A stretch of DNA of 32,445 bases from Oscillospiraceae bacterium (lineage in GTDB: Bacteria; Bacillota; Clostridia; Oscillospirales; Oscillospiraceae). The position numbers and the translations under genes were made by a program. The stretch is from assembly GCA_009781695.1 (NCBI GenBank), contig WQVH01000022.1:1-32445 (forward strand). Reading direction: 5' to 3'. Positions within the stretch are counted from its first letter, which is position 1; the number at the start of each line of letters is the position of its first letter. This document shows, piece after piece, positions 14,968-23,394 of this stretch. Below the pieces are notes generated by a model that saw nothing but the letters and a program-made list of their open reading frames with translations, searched no databases and was not told where the DNA came from.

Positions 14968-17028
14968 TTACTTCTTTAATTTTGGATCAAATGCATCGCG
15001 CAGACCGTCTCCAAGCAAGTTAAATGCCATTACAGTGAGCATAATGAACAGACCCGGGAAGATGGTAAGCCACGGTGCGGTGCGTATCTGATCCCTACCT
15101 GCCGAAACCAGTGATCCCCACTCCGGATTCGGTACAGGAATACCAAAACCAAGGAAAGACAGACCAGCAGAAATGAGGATCGCCATACCCAAACTGGCTG
15201 TAAATGTGATCATTATCGGTGCCAGACCATTGGGCAGTACCTGTGTATACAAAATTCTAAGATTTGACAGACCTATGGCCTTTGCCGCTTCAACAAATTC
15301 ACTACCCTTGAGCGTGAGTATCGATGCCCTCGATATGCGTATGAACACCGGTATGGCCGAGACACCTATCGCAATGATGATATTCGGAACTGAACGTCCC
15401 AGTGTGGTGATGATGACCATGCCCAAGAGAATTCCGGGGATGGACGCAAGAGAGTCTGAAAATCTCATGATGACTTCATCCGCAGTCGTTCCTTCAAAAA
15501 ACGCAGACAACGAGCCGAGCAAAACGCCCCCAAGCGCTGCAACTGCCGTAGCTCCGATACCGATTGGCAGCGAGAATCTGGTCGCATAGACCACTCTGGC
15601 AAACAAGTCACGACCCATATGGTCTGTTCCGAAAAAGAACATGTTGCTGGGTGGACTGTTGCGATATGCAACATTTGCTCTGGTGGCCGCCTCAAAGGGC
15701 ATAAACATAGCGACTACAAACAATATCACCATTGCTGCCAATATGACCATACCGGCTACTGCGCCCGGATTTCTCATCAAATGGTGAAGAATCTCAGCAC
15801 CTCTGCTGCGCTTCTTATGCTTCTTCATCCGAGATGAAACGTCAACAGTTGAGACTTTAACATCCTGCCTAAAGTCCGCATCCGTTCTGGTTGCACAAGA
15901 AACGAAATCTTTCCTTTGCACTACCGGTGTCACAGAGACAACTTTCGGCGCATCGACTGCTTGAACAGATTCCGGAGCACCTTCAACCTGTGCCGCTACG
16001 ACACCTGACTTGACTGCATCTTGAGCAACAGTGTCACTCGCCGGAGTTGCAACCGAAGTCGCACTTGCGGTAGATGACGCTTTTTTCTTTCTTTTTGAAT
16101 TGGTATATTGAGCTCTGATTCGAGGATCGATAAAGGCATAAGCCAAATCAACCAAGAGCAGAATAAGCACATATAATACTGTGGTCAAAATGACCGCTCC
16201 TGTTGTGGTCGTTACATCACGAGCCGCCACAGACTCTACGATCAGACGTCCTACGCCCGGCCATGCAAAAACCGCTTCAATAACAGCAGTTCCCGAAACA
16301 GCGATGGCCACACTGACACCTACCGTTGTGACGATCGGTATGAGCGCATTACCCAGCGCATGTTTTCTGATTACCACTTTTTCCGGTACGCCTTTTGCCC
16401 GCGCTGTGCGTAGATAATCAGCTTTTAATACTTCAAGCATACTTGAGCGCGTCTGTCTGGTACACGCCGCCAAAAGGGTCATTGAAGCCACTACAGCAGG
16501 CAAAATCACGCTGCGCAGCCCATGATTAAATCCACCGGCAGGAAACCAGCCCAGCACATCCGAGAACAAGAGCATCATCAATACACCCAGCCAAAATCCC
16601 GGCATGGACATACCGATCATGGTAAACCCGGTGGTCAAGTTATCAGAAATTTTACCCGAACGTCTGGCGGCAAAGATACCCAAGGGTATGGCTATGGAAA
16701 CACCAATAATAACTGTAAATAGTGCCAAAATCAGCGTGTTGGGAAGTCTTGTGATGAAGTTCTCCCAGACACTTATACCACTAAAGTCTCCCACTCCCAA
16801 ATCGCCTTGAACCAGGCGAAGCATATATCTACCGTATCTGACAATCAGCGGATCATCCAACCCCATATCTGCTCTGAGGGCAGCAATCTCCTCCATGGAC
16901 ATATCGCCCAAATCCCATCCTGACATCGCATCGCCCGGAGCCAAATCCATCAAAGTGAATACGATCAGTGAGACGAGAATAATTACGGGAATAAGCAGTA
17001 GGAGTCTTTTTAAAATATAGCGAATCAA
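14968..17028 (-). CDS. Fused DppB-DppC type ABC transporter permease (copy 2)
   Basis: This 686-residue single-chain permease has the same architecture as the one at 678-2735. A DppB-like half comes first (MIRYILKRLL, KADYLRTARAKG, DPRIRAQY), then a linker of about 100 residues of poorly conserved Ala/Val/Ser/Thr sequence, then a DppC-like half (FGTDHMGRDLF, FVEAAKAIGLSNLRI, ISAGLSFLGFGIP, LRDAFDPKLKK). The two halves are closely similar to copy 1 by eye while the linkers differ, so the duplication followed the fusion. The start is again TTG (17028), with AGGAGG at 17036-17041 and the same CCTAGGAGG leader. It follows binding protein 2 after 157 bases. No ATPase gene is nearby, so ATP-binding subunits must come from elsewhere. 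Confidence 0.9.
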   Translation of the reverse strand: MIRYILKRLLLLIPVIILVSLIVFTLMDLAPGDAMSGWDLGDMSMEEIAALRADMGLDDPLIVRYGRYMLRLVQGDLGVGDFSGISVWENFITRLPNTLILALFTVIIGVSIAIPLGIFAARRSGKISDNLTTGFTMIGMSMPGFWLGVLMMLLFSDVLGWFPAGGFNHGLRSVILPAVVASMTLLAACTRQTRSSMLEVLKADYLRTARAKGVPEKVVIRKHALGNALIPIVTTVGVSVAIAVSGTAVIEAVFAWPGVGRLIVESVAARDVTTTTGAVILTTVLYVLILLLVDLAYAFIDPRIRAQYTNSKRKKKASSTASATSVATPASDTVAQDAVKSGVVAAQVEGAPESVQAVDAPKVVSVTPVVQRKDFVSCATRTDADFRQDVKVSTVDVSSRMKKHKKRSRGAEILHHLMRNPGAVAGMVILAAMVILFVVAMFMPFEAATRANVAYRNSPPSNMFFFGTDHMGRDLFARVVYATRFSLPIGIGATAVAALGGVLLGSLSAFFEGTTADEVIMRFSDSLASIPGILLGMVIITTLGRSVPNIIIAIGVSAIPVFIRISRASILTLKGSEFVEAAKAIGLSNLRILYTQVLPNGLAPIMITFTASLGMAILISAGLSFLGFGIPVPNPEWGSLVSAGRDQIRTAPWLTIFPGLFIMLTVMAFNLLGDGLRDAFDPKLKK

Positions 17029-17089
17029 GGTTTATCCTCCTAGGTAGACCGATCGGGACACCACAATAAATAGCTTGCTTTATCCCTAT

Positions 17090-17126
17090 GCACAGCGACG
17101 AAGGCAAGATGCCTCAGCCGCTGTGC
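17090..17126 (-). promoter_or_regulatory. Hairpin between binding protein 2 and permease 2
   Basis: GCACAGCG (17090-17097) pairs with CGCTGTGC (17119-17126), and an inner GGC/GCC pairing is possible in the 21-base loop. Its place, in the gap after the binding-protein stop, matches the stem at 2795-2820 although the sequence differs. That favours conserved control of the binding protein to permease ratio. Confidence 0.5.
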
Positions 17127-17185
17127 AGTTCGGTTGTTTATTATCTCTTTTAAATCATTTGTCTGTAGCACACCGTGCTTACAAA

Positions 17186-18868
17186 CTATGGGCGCAGTGA
17201 TTCCGGAGTGTCGTTGAGATCCCAGAATATACCTCTGAGATGGTAACGGAAAGTGTCACCCCACAGGTGCAATCCACCGATGCCGTTTACTGTAGTGATA
17301 CCCAGTGTACCATGCCACAGCGAAAGGGCTGTCAGATCTTCCCAGAAGAACTCTTGAATCGCATATGCAATTTGTCTTTGCGCATCAACATCCGGTTCTG
17401 AGGCCAGTTGACGGATGAGATCACTGAGATAATCGTTGTTTACGTTGAGTCTGTTATTGCCTACGCCCGGATAGAATACGCCGGTCATAGAGCCTACAGC
17501 CGAAGGACCAAAGCCGAGTGCGAACAGGAGCATTTGACGTTCTGAATCAGGGTTGTACAAAAATGCGCTGACCAGTGATGGGATATCCATAATTTCAATC
17601 TCTACAATGATGCCCACTTCTGCCAGTTGCAGTTGAATCATTTCAGCAGCTCTAATTTGTGTCGGACCTGCTGTTGCGATTTCGAGCACTTCACCATTGT
17701 ATACTGATTGTGCCAGATATTCTCTTGCTAATTCTTGGTTGAATTCCCATGCAGGGATGTCATTTCTGCGGTACGGTGTGCGCAAGCCCCAAAGTGTGCC
17801 GTCCCACAGCGGTACTGCCCAGTTTCCGTTTGCAACCATGGCTATGTCAGGTAGATAAAGCGCATGTGCAACAGCTCTTCTGAAGTTATGATCTCTCATG
17901 ATTTCATCGCCTTGAGAGTTAAAGCCGAGAGGAACCGGGAATGCGAGCAAATCTTCAATGACGGTAAAGTCATCCATAGCTGCCAGTCTGTCCAGATCAT
18001 CAACTGACATTTCGAAGCTCACTTGCATTTCGCCGGATTGAAGCATTACTGCACGTGCAGCCATTTCAGGAATTGCCCACATGGTTATGCTGCGTGTCGG
18101 TGCAGGATCGCCCCAGAAACCGTCGAAACGTTCCATGGTAATGAAGTCCGAAGATGAGAAATCTACGATTTGGAAAGGCCCGGTGCCGACAGACGCCCAC
18201 ATGGGGTTGTCAGGGTCTGCTTCAAATTCGCTTTGGTTGAGTATGGGTGTCGCCCAGTGAGAGACAAGGAACAAGAAGTCTACATCGGGGCTGTCCAGTA
18301 CAATTTCGATGGTGTATCTGTCGATAACTGTGACTTCTTCTACTACGCGCCATCTTGCAAATGCCGTGCCTGCCGGATGGTCTTTTGCAACATTGATTGT
18401 AAAGGCTACGCACTCTGCGGTAAACTCATCGCCATTATGCCATACTACGCCTTCACGCAGGTAGAATCTAATGGTTTGGAAATCTTCTGTTTCCCAACGT
18501 ATTGCAAGACCCGGTACATATTCACCCGGTCCCATAACTTCGACCAGTCTGTCGTGAACCAGATTGTATACCCATGCAGTAGGTACTGTACCGCCTGCGG
18601 GCAGATTCGGGTTCACTACGGTGACTGTTGAAGTATCTTTTATGATATTTATATGATCTGCAAGCAGTGCACCGTCTTGCGGACCTTCAGCTTCTACAGT
18701 GATTCCTGCGTCCGGTCCACCTTCTTGACCCGGAACAGGTCTAGTTGCTTCTTGACCACCGGTGGTATCACCCGGGTCAGTCGTTGTCGGAGATGTGCAA
18801 GCTGCTACAAATGATGCAATCATCAGTAAGCTAAGCAGCAAGGCGATTGACTTTTTGATTTTCCTCAT
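17186..18868 (-). CDS. Peptide-type ABC transporter substrate-binding lipoprotein (copy 2)
   Basis: This is a family 5 solute-binding lipoprotein, 560 residues from the chosen start and paralogous to the one at 2872-4551. The signal is MRKIKKSIALLLSLLMIASF followed by VAAC, with the lipidated Cys at residue 24, then a Thr/Gly/Pro-rich tether. Shared landmarks include LADHINIIKD, VVWHNGDEFTAECVAFT, GTAFARWRVVEEV, GTGPFQI, NFRRAVAHALYLPDIAMVANG and the C-terminal LRGIFWDL. ATG 18868 was chosen because it aligns with copy 1, has AGAGG 11 bases upstream and puts the signal peptide at the N-terminus. ATG 18889 (seven codons earlier) is possible; ATG 18958 is unlikely. It delivers its ligand to the fused permease downstream. 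The ligand is unknown and may be related to that of copy 1. Confidence 0.9.
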   Translation of the reverse strand: MRKIKKSIALLLSLLMIASFVAACTSPTTTDPGDTTGGQEATRPVPGQEGGPDAGITVEAEGPQDGALLADHINIIKDTSTVTVVNPNLPAGGTVPTAWVYNLVHDRLVEVMGPGEYVPGLAIRWETEDFQTIRFYLREGVVWHNGDEFTAECVAFTINVAKDHPAGTAFARWRVVEEVTVIDRYTIEIVLDSPDVDFLFLVSHWATPILNQSEFEADPDNPMWASVGTGPFQIVDFSSSDFITMERFDGFWGDPAPTRSITMWAIPEMAARAVMLQSGEMQVSFEMSVDDLDRLAAMDDFTVIEDLLAFPVPLGFNSQGDEIMRDHNFRRAVAHALYLPDIAMVANGNWAVPLWDGTLWGLRTPYRRNDIPAWEFNQELAREYLAQSVYNGEVLEIATAGPTQIRAAEMIQLQLAEVGIIVEIEIMDIPSLVSAFLYNPDSERQMLLFALGFGPSAVGSMTGVFYPGVGNNRLNVNNDYLSDLIRQLASEPDVDAQRQIAYAIQEFFWEDLTALSLWHGTLGITTVNGIGGLHLWGDTFRYHLRGIFWDLNDTPESLRP

Positions 18869-19095
18869 TTTTTTCTTTTCCTCTTTCATGATTAGTTTTT
18901 CCGTCTTACGCTGACTTATAAAGTTTGTCTTGAATGCACCTCCATTTTTTAAGATCAAAATAATCTTAAGCTCTTTTTATAACTCCTTCAGCACAATTGT
19001 GACCGAAGTTATTATCTACAGCCAAGCGAGGGCATTTTAGCCCCACAAGATGGTACGTGATATTGATACATTAGTCAACGTTTTTCTGATTATAT

Positions 19096-19109
19096 ACACT
19101 ATATAGTGT
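19096..19109. promoter_or_regulatory. 14-bp perfect palindrome, operator candidate
   Basis: ACACTATATAGTGT is a perfect 14-bp palindrome in the divergent region between the binding protein 2 and MFS promoters. Its size suits a homodimeric repressor. The regulator is not identified. Confidence 0.4.
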
Positions 19110-19212
19110 CATGTTTAGCAAAAATGCTAATTTGCAACAAAACTTGCTGTTATTTTTTACAATTACAAACCTCCATAACGGTACATAATCGACCGCATCA
19201 AAAAAATAACAA

Positions 19213-19242
19213 TTGCAATTGCGCTTTCGCTCCGTTTATAAT
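19213..19242 (+). promoter_or_regulatory. Promoter of the MFS gene
   Basis: TTGCAA (19213-19218), an 18-base spacer and TATAAT (19237-19242) precede the MFS start (19284) by about 40 bases. Confidence 0.55.
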
Positions 19243-19283
19243 GGGTGGTAATCTGGGAAAGTTTTTGAGAGAGAGAATATATA

Positions 19284-20504
19284 TTGGAAACAAATAAAAG
19301 TTTGTACGAACCTACAACCATATGGAACAAAAACTTCATATGCGTCATGCTGGCTAATTTTATGTTGTGTCTGGCTCATTTCTCAGTAAATCCACTGGTT
19401 GCTACATACGCAGAGTTTCTGGGTGCAACGCCCAGAACAATCGGCCTGCTTGCAGGAATGTTCTTCGGCGTGGCCTTGGCCATGCGCCCATTTGCAGGAC
19501 CGGTGACAACCAAGGTGGACAAACGCAAGCTACTTGTATTTACATTCATACTCGGCGCCGTTGCCAATCTGGGGTATGCAGTATTTCATTATATACCTAT
19601 GTTTATCATTTTCAGAGTCATACATGGTATGCAATTTAGCCTTATAGGGCTGATACTCATGACTCTGGCCGGAGATCATTTGCCGAAGGCCAGAATGGTT
19701 GCGGGTATGGGCATATTTAGCATCGGCGGCGCTGTTGCCAGCGCCATCGCACCCTTTATAGGCAATGAGCTGATCAGATTCGGCACTGCGCTACGCACAG
19801 AGTCTTTTGGATTTACACTGATGTTCCTTTTCGGAGCGCTTGTGTTCGTCATTGCCATGATCCCTTCGGTAATACTTGCACCTGATAACAGAACCAAGCA
19901 AGAAATTGCAAGCACCGGTGCATGGTATAAGAATATATTGACCGTCCATGCCCTGCCCCCTACAATTATGATGTTCTTGTTGCTCATGCCGCATGCTATG
20001 ATTCATACATACATGTTTGACTTTGGCAGAGAGCAGGGCATTGCAGGTATTTCTACTTTTTATTTGGTGTTGGCTATAGTGCTTGCGGTATCCAGACCGC
20101 TGAGCGGACTATTGACAGATAAGTTCGGACTGGGTCAAATCATGTTCCCCGGTCTTGCGCTTTTTGCTATTGCGCTTTTCCTGATCGGCTCAAGCAGTGC
20201 ATTATGGATGATCATCATTGCAGCAGTAATCGCTGCGCTTGGTTTTGGCGCAGCGCAGCCGCCGCTTCAAGCGATGGCGATGCAAATGGAAACTCCGCTC
20301 AAGCGCAGTGTGGCGAGTAATACGCTATATATCGGCATGGATCTGGGTCTATTTTTGGGCCCTGTTGCCGGGGGTTTGGTGCGTAATCAGTATGATTTTT
20401 CGGTGATGTTTCGGATGGCTGCTATACCGGTCGTATTGTCCATTGTCGCACTGATTATCGTTTTGCCCATATACAGGCGGCGCATCCGGGTTATGGAGAG
20501 TTAA
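19284..20504 (+). CDS. Major facilitator superfamily transporter
   Basis: This integral membrane carrier has 406 residues and about 12 predicted hydrophobic helices in two halves. The loops between helices 2 and 3 (PVTTKVDKRKLLVF) and between helices 8 and 9 (GLLTDKFGLGQIMF) are the MFS signature loops. Helix 1 begins near residue 17. The start is TTG at 19284 with a GAGAGAG purine stretch upstream; there is no better in-frame ATG before helix 1. It could import a small organic substrate or export a product. Its position between transporter copy 2 and xdhC suggests a link with the same pathway, but the ligand cannot be told. Its stop shares four bases with the convergent xdhC stop. Confidence 0.88.
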   Translation: METNKSLYEPTTIWNKNFICVMLANFMLCLAHFSVNPLVATYAEFLGATPRTIGLLAGMFFGVALAMRPFAGPVTTKVDKRKLLVFTFILGAVANLGYAVFHYIPMFIIFRVIHGMQFSLIGLILMTLAGDHLPKARMVAGMGIFSIGGAVASAIAPFIGNELIRFGTALRTESFGFTLMFLFGALVFVIAMIPSVILAPDNRTKQEIASTGAWYKNILTVHALPPTIMMFLLLMPHAMIHTYMFDFGREQGIAGISTFYLVLAIVLAVSRPLSGLLTDKFGLGQIMFPGLALFAIALFLIGSSSALWMIIIAAVIAALGFGAAQPPLQAMAMQMETPLKRSVASNTLYIGMDLGLFLGPVAGGLVRNQYDFSVMFRMAAIPVVLSIVALIIVLPIYRRRIRVMES

Positions 20505-21544
20505 GACTCACCCCCCTTTCGCCCGGCTCTTACACGAATAAGCTCCGCTGCAATGCTTATCGCTATTTCCTCCGGCGTATCCGCCTCGATAGGTATGCCT
20601 ATCGGGCTATTTACGCTGTCTATATCCGCCTGAGTATACCCATCAGCCAAGAGCCTTCTGTATATATTATTTCGCTTGGTCTTGCTTCCAATCATGCCGA
20701 CATAACAGGCCGGAGTTTTCAGCGCCCCGCGCAAGACCAATTCGTCTTGCGCATGTCCTCTGGTAACGATTATGATGTAGCTGTCTTCACTCCATTCAAT
20801 TTGACCAAATGATAAATCCATGGTCTTCGGAACTAAAATCTCATCAGCATCCGGAAAGCGCACTGCATTTGCAAACTCTGCCCTATCATCAATGACAACC
20901 GTTCGAAATCCAATAGTGTTGAGCACCTGCACAAGCTGCACGCCGCAATGACCGGCACCAAAAACGTAAGCTGTCCCATCTGCGCCCAGACGGTGCATAT
21001 ATATTTTAGGGCGATCCATTTGAGGTACACGCTCAGTCTCACCACTGAGGTATATCAGCACATCTTGCGCCATACCCTGTGTGACTTGTGGTGTCCCATT
21101 ATGCGGCAGCAGACATTGAAAACGTTCAGCATACGCATCTTTCGTTGGCGGTGCAATGATCATACTTGTGCGGATGCCCTTTTTAAGTGCCGTCAGCATT
21201 GTTGCAAAAAATTCAAGATTTGCGGGATTTTTCGCATCAATAAAGTCAACGAAGACCGTTGCACTACCTCCGCAAATCATGCCTGTTGCCACAGCATCTT
21301 TTCCATCAAGTTTCATATCCACAACAGTTGCTGTCCGGTTATTAAAGACACTCCGGGCTATTTTTATTATTCCTGCTTCAATCGCACCGCCACCGATGGT
21401 TCCCAGAATACGTCCATCTTTCAGGCAAAGCATACACGCCCCTTTGCCTCTGGGTACCGAACCGGAGCTTTCCAATATGGTTGCTTGTACAAAGCACTCC
21501 CCTGCTTCGAGCAGCTTGATTGCAGATTCACAAAGTTGTTTCAT
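20501..21544 (-). CDS. xdhC: XdhC/CoxF-type molybdenum hydroxylase maturation factor
   Basis: This 347-residue protein of the XdhC/CoxI family binds the molybdenum cofactor, supports its sulfuration and inserts it into xanthine dehydrogenase-type enzymes. The N-terminal domain carries the hallmark SSGSVPRGKGACM (about 26-38) and TIGGGAIEAG, plus the Cys-Gly-Gly of GMICGGSATVFVD. The C-terminal half is the Rossmann domain, with VFGAGHCGVQL and GMIGSKTKRN. The start is ATG 21544 behind GAGGAGAG. Within the window the obvious client is the molybdenum hydroxylase at 6011-13959. It is transcribed towards the MFS gene, and the two ORFs overlap at their stops (20501-20504). Confidence 0.92.
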   Translation of the reverse strand: MKQLCESAIKLLEAGECFVQATILESSGSVPRGKGACMLCLKDGRILGTIGGGAIEAGIIKIARSVFNNRTATVVDMKLDGKDAVATGMICGGSATVFVDFIDAKNPANLEFFATMLTALKKGIRTSMIIAPPTKDAYAERFQCLLPHNGTPQVTQGMAQDVLIYLSGETERVPQMDRPKIYMHRLGADGTAYVFGAGHCGVQLVQVLNTIGFRTVVIDDRAEFANAVRFPDADEILVPKTMDLSFGQIEWSEDSYIIIVTRGHAQDELVLRGALKTPACYVGMIGSKTKRNNIYRRLLADGYTQADIDSVNSPIGIPIEADTPEEIAISIAAELIRVRAGRKGGES

Positions 21545-21665
21545 GAAATTCTCTCCTCTATTTCGATGCAGTTAGTATAACATAGTTTTGCACTTAAAAA
21601 CATTTGATTTTAAGGTGCTGCTGTGATATTCTTCGTAGTGTCATTACAGGTCACAATAGACAGAT

Positions 21666-21744
21666 GTAGGGCGCAGCATCCTTAATGCGCCGCAAGAAAA
21701 AATCACACATCAACAAACGGCGCGCCAGAGATGCCGCGCCCTAC
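21666..21744. repeat. 79-bp inverted-repeat element, MITE-like
   Basis: GTAGGGCGCAGCATC (21666-21680) and GATGCCGCGCCCTAC (21730-21744) are 15-bp inverted ends with one mismatch. Inside are further GCGCCGC / GGCGCGCC complementary blocks around an A-rich centre. It has no ORF and its GC-rich arms contrast with the AT-rich surroundings. It lies in the divergent gap between xdhC and the phosphofructokinase gene. It could be a miniature mobile element or a folded RNA. Confidence 0.55.
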
Positions 21745-21827
21745 GAGAAACGGTGATTACACAGTATTTCAGATACATTTGACCAAGTACCCGTGAGTGA
21801 CGAAATACGAAAGGAATGGTCATTATT

Positions 21828-23060
21828 ATGAAAAACAAATTGATCGGAGCTGCCATATTCGGCCAATCCGGTGGCCCAACATCGGTGATAAACGCCAGTG
21901 CATACGGTGTCATCAGAACCGCACTCGATGCACCTGAAATTACGCATGTTTACGGTGCTGCGCACGGAATTGTCGGCGTTTTAAACGATAATCTCTATGA
22001 CATGGGCAAAGAAGATGCCGATGAGCTTAAACTACTCATGAACACCCCATCTTCAGAATTGGGTTCATGCAGATACAAGATCAAAGAAGAACACGAACTC
22101 AAGCGTATTCATGAAATTTTTGAAAAATACAATATTCGCTACTTCTTTTACAATGGCGGCAATGACTCTATGGACACCTGCTCTAAAGTAAACGATTATA
22201 TGCAGCGTATCGGTTATGAATGCCGCGTCATTGGCGTTCCTAAGACCATTGATAACGATCTGGTCGGAACAGACCATTGCCCGGGCTTCGGCAGCGCCGC
22301 CAAATATATTGCAACTACTATATCGGAAGTATACAAAGATTGCCATGTCTATGACACCGGAGCCATCACCGTCATCGAGATCATGGGCCGCCACGCAGGC
22401 TGGCTCACCGGAGCTTCTGCGCTTGCAAGCATTCATGGTTTGGGTCCTGATTATATATATATGCCGGAAATTCCATTTGAAATGGACGACTTTTTGCGCA
22501 ATGTGCAAAGGACATTCGAAGAAAAAAACAATTGCCTCGTTGCCGTCTCTGAGGGCGTAAGACATCGTGATGGTACATTTGTCGCCAAAGCGCAAATTTC
22601 AGAAACCGATGGCTTCGGGCATGCACAGCTCGGAGGACTCGCAGCCAGACTTGCACACGCCGCCGGACAGAAAACCGGTGCCAAAGTGCGCGGCATTGAG
22701 CTGAGCTTACTGCAACGTTGCGCTGCGCATCTCGCTTCTCAAACAGATATTGAAGAGGCGTTTCTCGCAGGTAAATCAGCGGTTGAACATGCTATTGACG
22801 GTCACACCGGAAAAATGGTCTGCTTTACCAGAGAAAATGACCATGGTAAGTACAGATGCGGCATTACCTATGAACCGCTTTCTGTTTGCGCAAATATGGA
22901 AAAAAATGTACCGAGAGAGTGGATCAGCACTTGCGGTACAAATGTAACTCAAGAGTTTATTGACTATGTCCTCCCGCTCATTCAGGGCGAAAATGAACGG
23001 CTCTTGCAAAATGGCCTGCCGCGCTTTGCACAGCTCAAAAAAATCAAAGCTGAGGTTTAG
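21828..23060 (+). CDS. pfp: 6-phosphofructokinase, probably PPi-dependent
   Basis: This cytosolic phosphofructokinase-family enzyme has 410 residues from the chosen start and phosphorylates fructose 6-phosphate. The N-terminal GQSGGPTSVINAS loop, YNGGNDSMDT, PKTIDND and the MGRHAGWLTG segment identify the family. ATP enzymes have GGDGS and PGTIDND, while PPi enzymes have GGDDS and PKTIDND. Here the Asp at the second discriminating position and the Lys of PKTIDND point to pyrophosphate as donor, with the first Asp changed to Asn. ATG 21828 gives the family-like N-terminus MKNKLIGAAIFGQSGG; ATG 21816 sits too close to the AAAGGA to use it. The gene is monocistronic, between divergent xdhC and the convergent moaD-like gene. 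Confidence 0.88.
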   Translation: MKNKLIGAAIFGQSGGPTSVINASAYGVIRTALDAPEITHVYGAAHGIVGVLNDNLYDMGKEDADELKLLMNTPSSELGSCRYKIKEEHELKRIHEIFEKYNIRYFFYNGGNDSMDTCSKVNDYMQRIGYECRVIGVPKTIDNDLVGTDHCPGFGSAAKYIATTISEVYKDCHVYDTGAITVIEIMGRHAGWLTGASALASIHGLGPDYIYMPEIPFEMDDFLRNVQRTFEEKNNCLVAVSEGVRHRDGTFVAKAQISETDGFGHAQLGGLAARLAHAAGQKTGAKVRGIELSLLQRCAAHLASQTDIEEAFLAGKSAVEHAIDGHTGKMVCFTRENDHGKYRCGITYEPLSVCANMEKNVPREWISTCGTNVTQEFIDYVLPLIQGENERLLQNGLPRFAQLKKIKAEV

Positions 23061-23085
23061 TTTAAACCCCTCGCAAAACCGATCA

Positions 23086-23117
23086 GGAGATTATCCGTCA
23101 AAATGACGGATAACCTC
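23086..23117. terminator. Bidirectional terminator stem
   Basis: TTATCCGTCA (23091-23100) and TGACGGATAA (23104-23113) pair around AAA. GGAG/CTCC extends the stem after one mismatch. It lies between the convergent phosphofructokinase and moaD-like genes, 26 bases past the former's stop. Confidence 0.65.
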
Positions 23118-23136
23118 CCTTGTGTATATCGCTGAG

Positions 23137-23388
23137 TCACCCACCCATTACAATGCGGCATAAATGCAGCGTTCCATCCTCGATTAGCGGACTATCTAGC
23201 CTAATCGCTTTGCCATTGAACATGGGGTACATATACTGATAATTCTGATCGGGAATACTTGCTCCGCTTTGTCTTTCACATTGCTTGATCAGATCAGTGA
23301 CAGACGAGCCATCCGCTATACAATACGTCCCATTTTCAAGTCCCGGAGTCAGCTCATTGGCTACAAATTTTGCATTAATAGTCAGCAT
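23137..23388 (-). CDS. MoaD/ThiS-like small sulfur carrier protein
   Basis: This 83-residue protein has a beta-grasp pattern and a C-terminal Gly-Gly (RIVMGG), the residue pair that is adenylated and thiocarboxylated in MoaD/ThiS proteins. MoaD supplies sulfur for molybdopterin; ThiS supplies it for thiamine. It starts at ATG 23388, seven bases beyond the AOR gene, with only a weak GGAAAG before it. Coupling to the AOR gene is therefore likely. MoaD-like genes commonly sit beside AOR genes, so a role in making or tailoring the tungsten/molybdenum pterin of that enzyme is the best guess. A dedicated rather than general carrier is inferred from the position only. Confidence 0.82.
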   Translation of the reverse strand: MLTINAKFVANELTPGLENGTYCIADGSSVTDLIKQCERQSGASIPDQNYQYMYPMFNGKAIRLDSPLIEDGTLHLCRIVMGG

Positions 23389-23394
23389 ATTTCA

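Larger units (their letters stand above)
18959..19283. other. Divergent control region, binding protein 2 / MFS carrier
   Basis: These 325 bases without a gene hold the perfect palindrome ACACTATATAGTGT (19096-19109), a plus-strand promoter at 19213-19242, and a weaker minus-strand pair. The weaker pair is TTGACT (19078-19073), 17 bases, TACCAT (19055-19050), facing binding protein 2. No coding or RNA gene was recognised. Confidence 0.6.
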
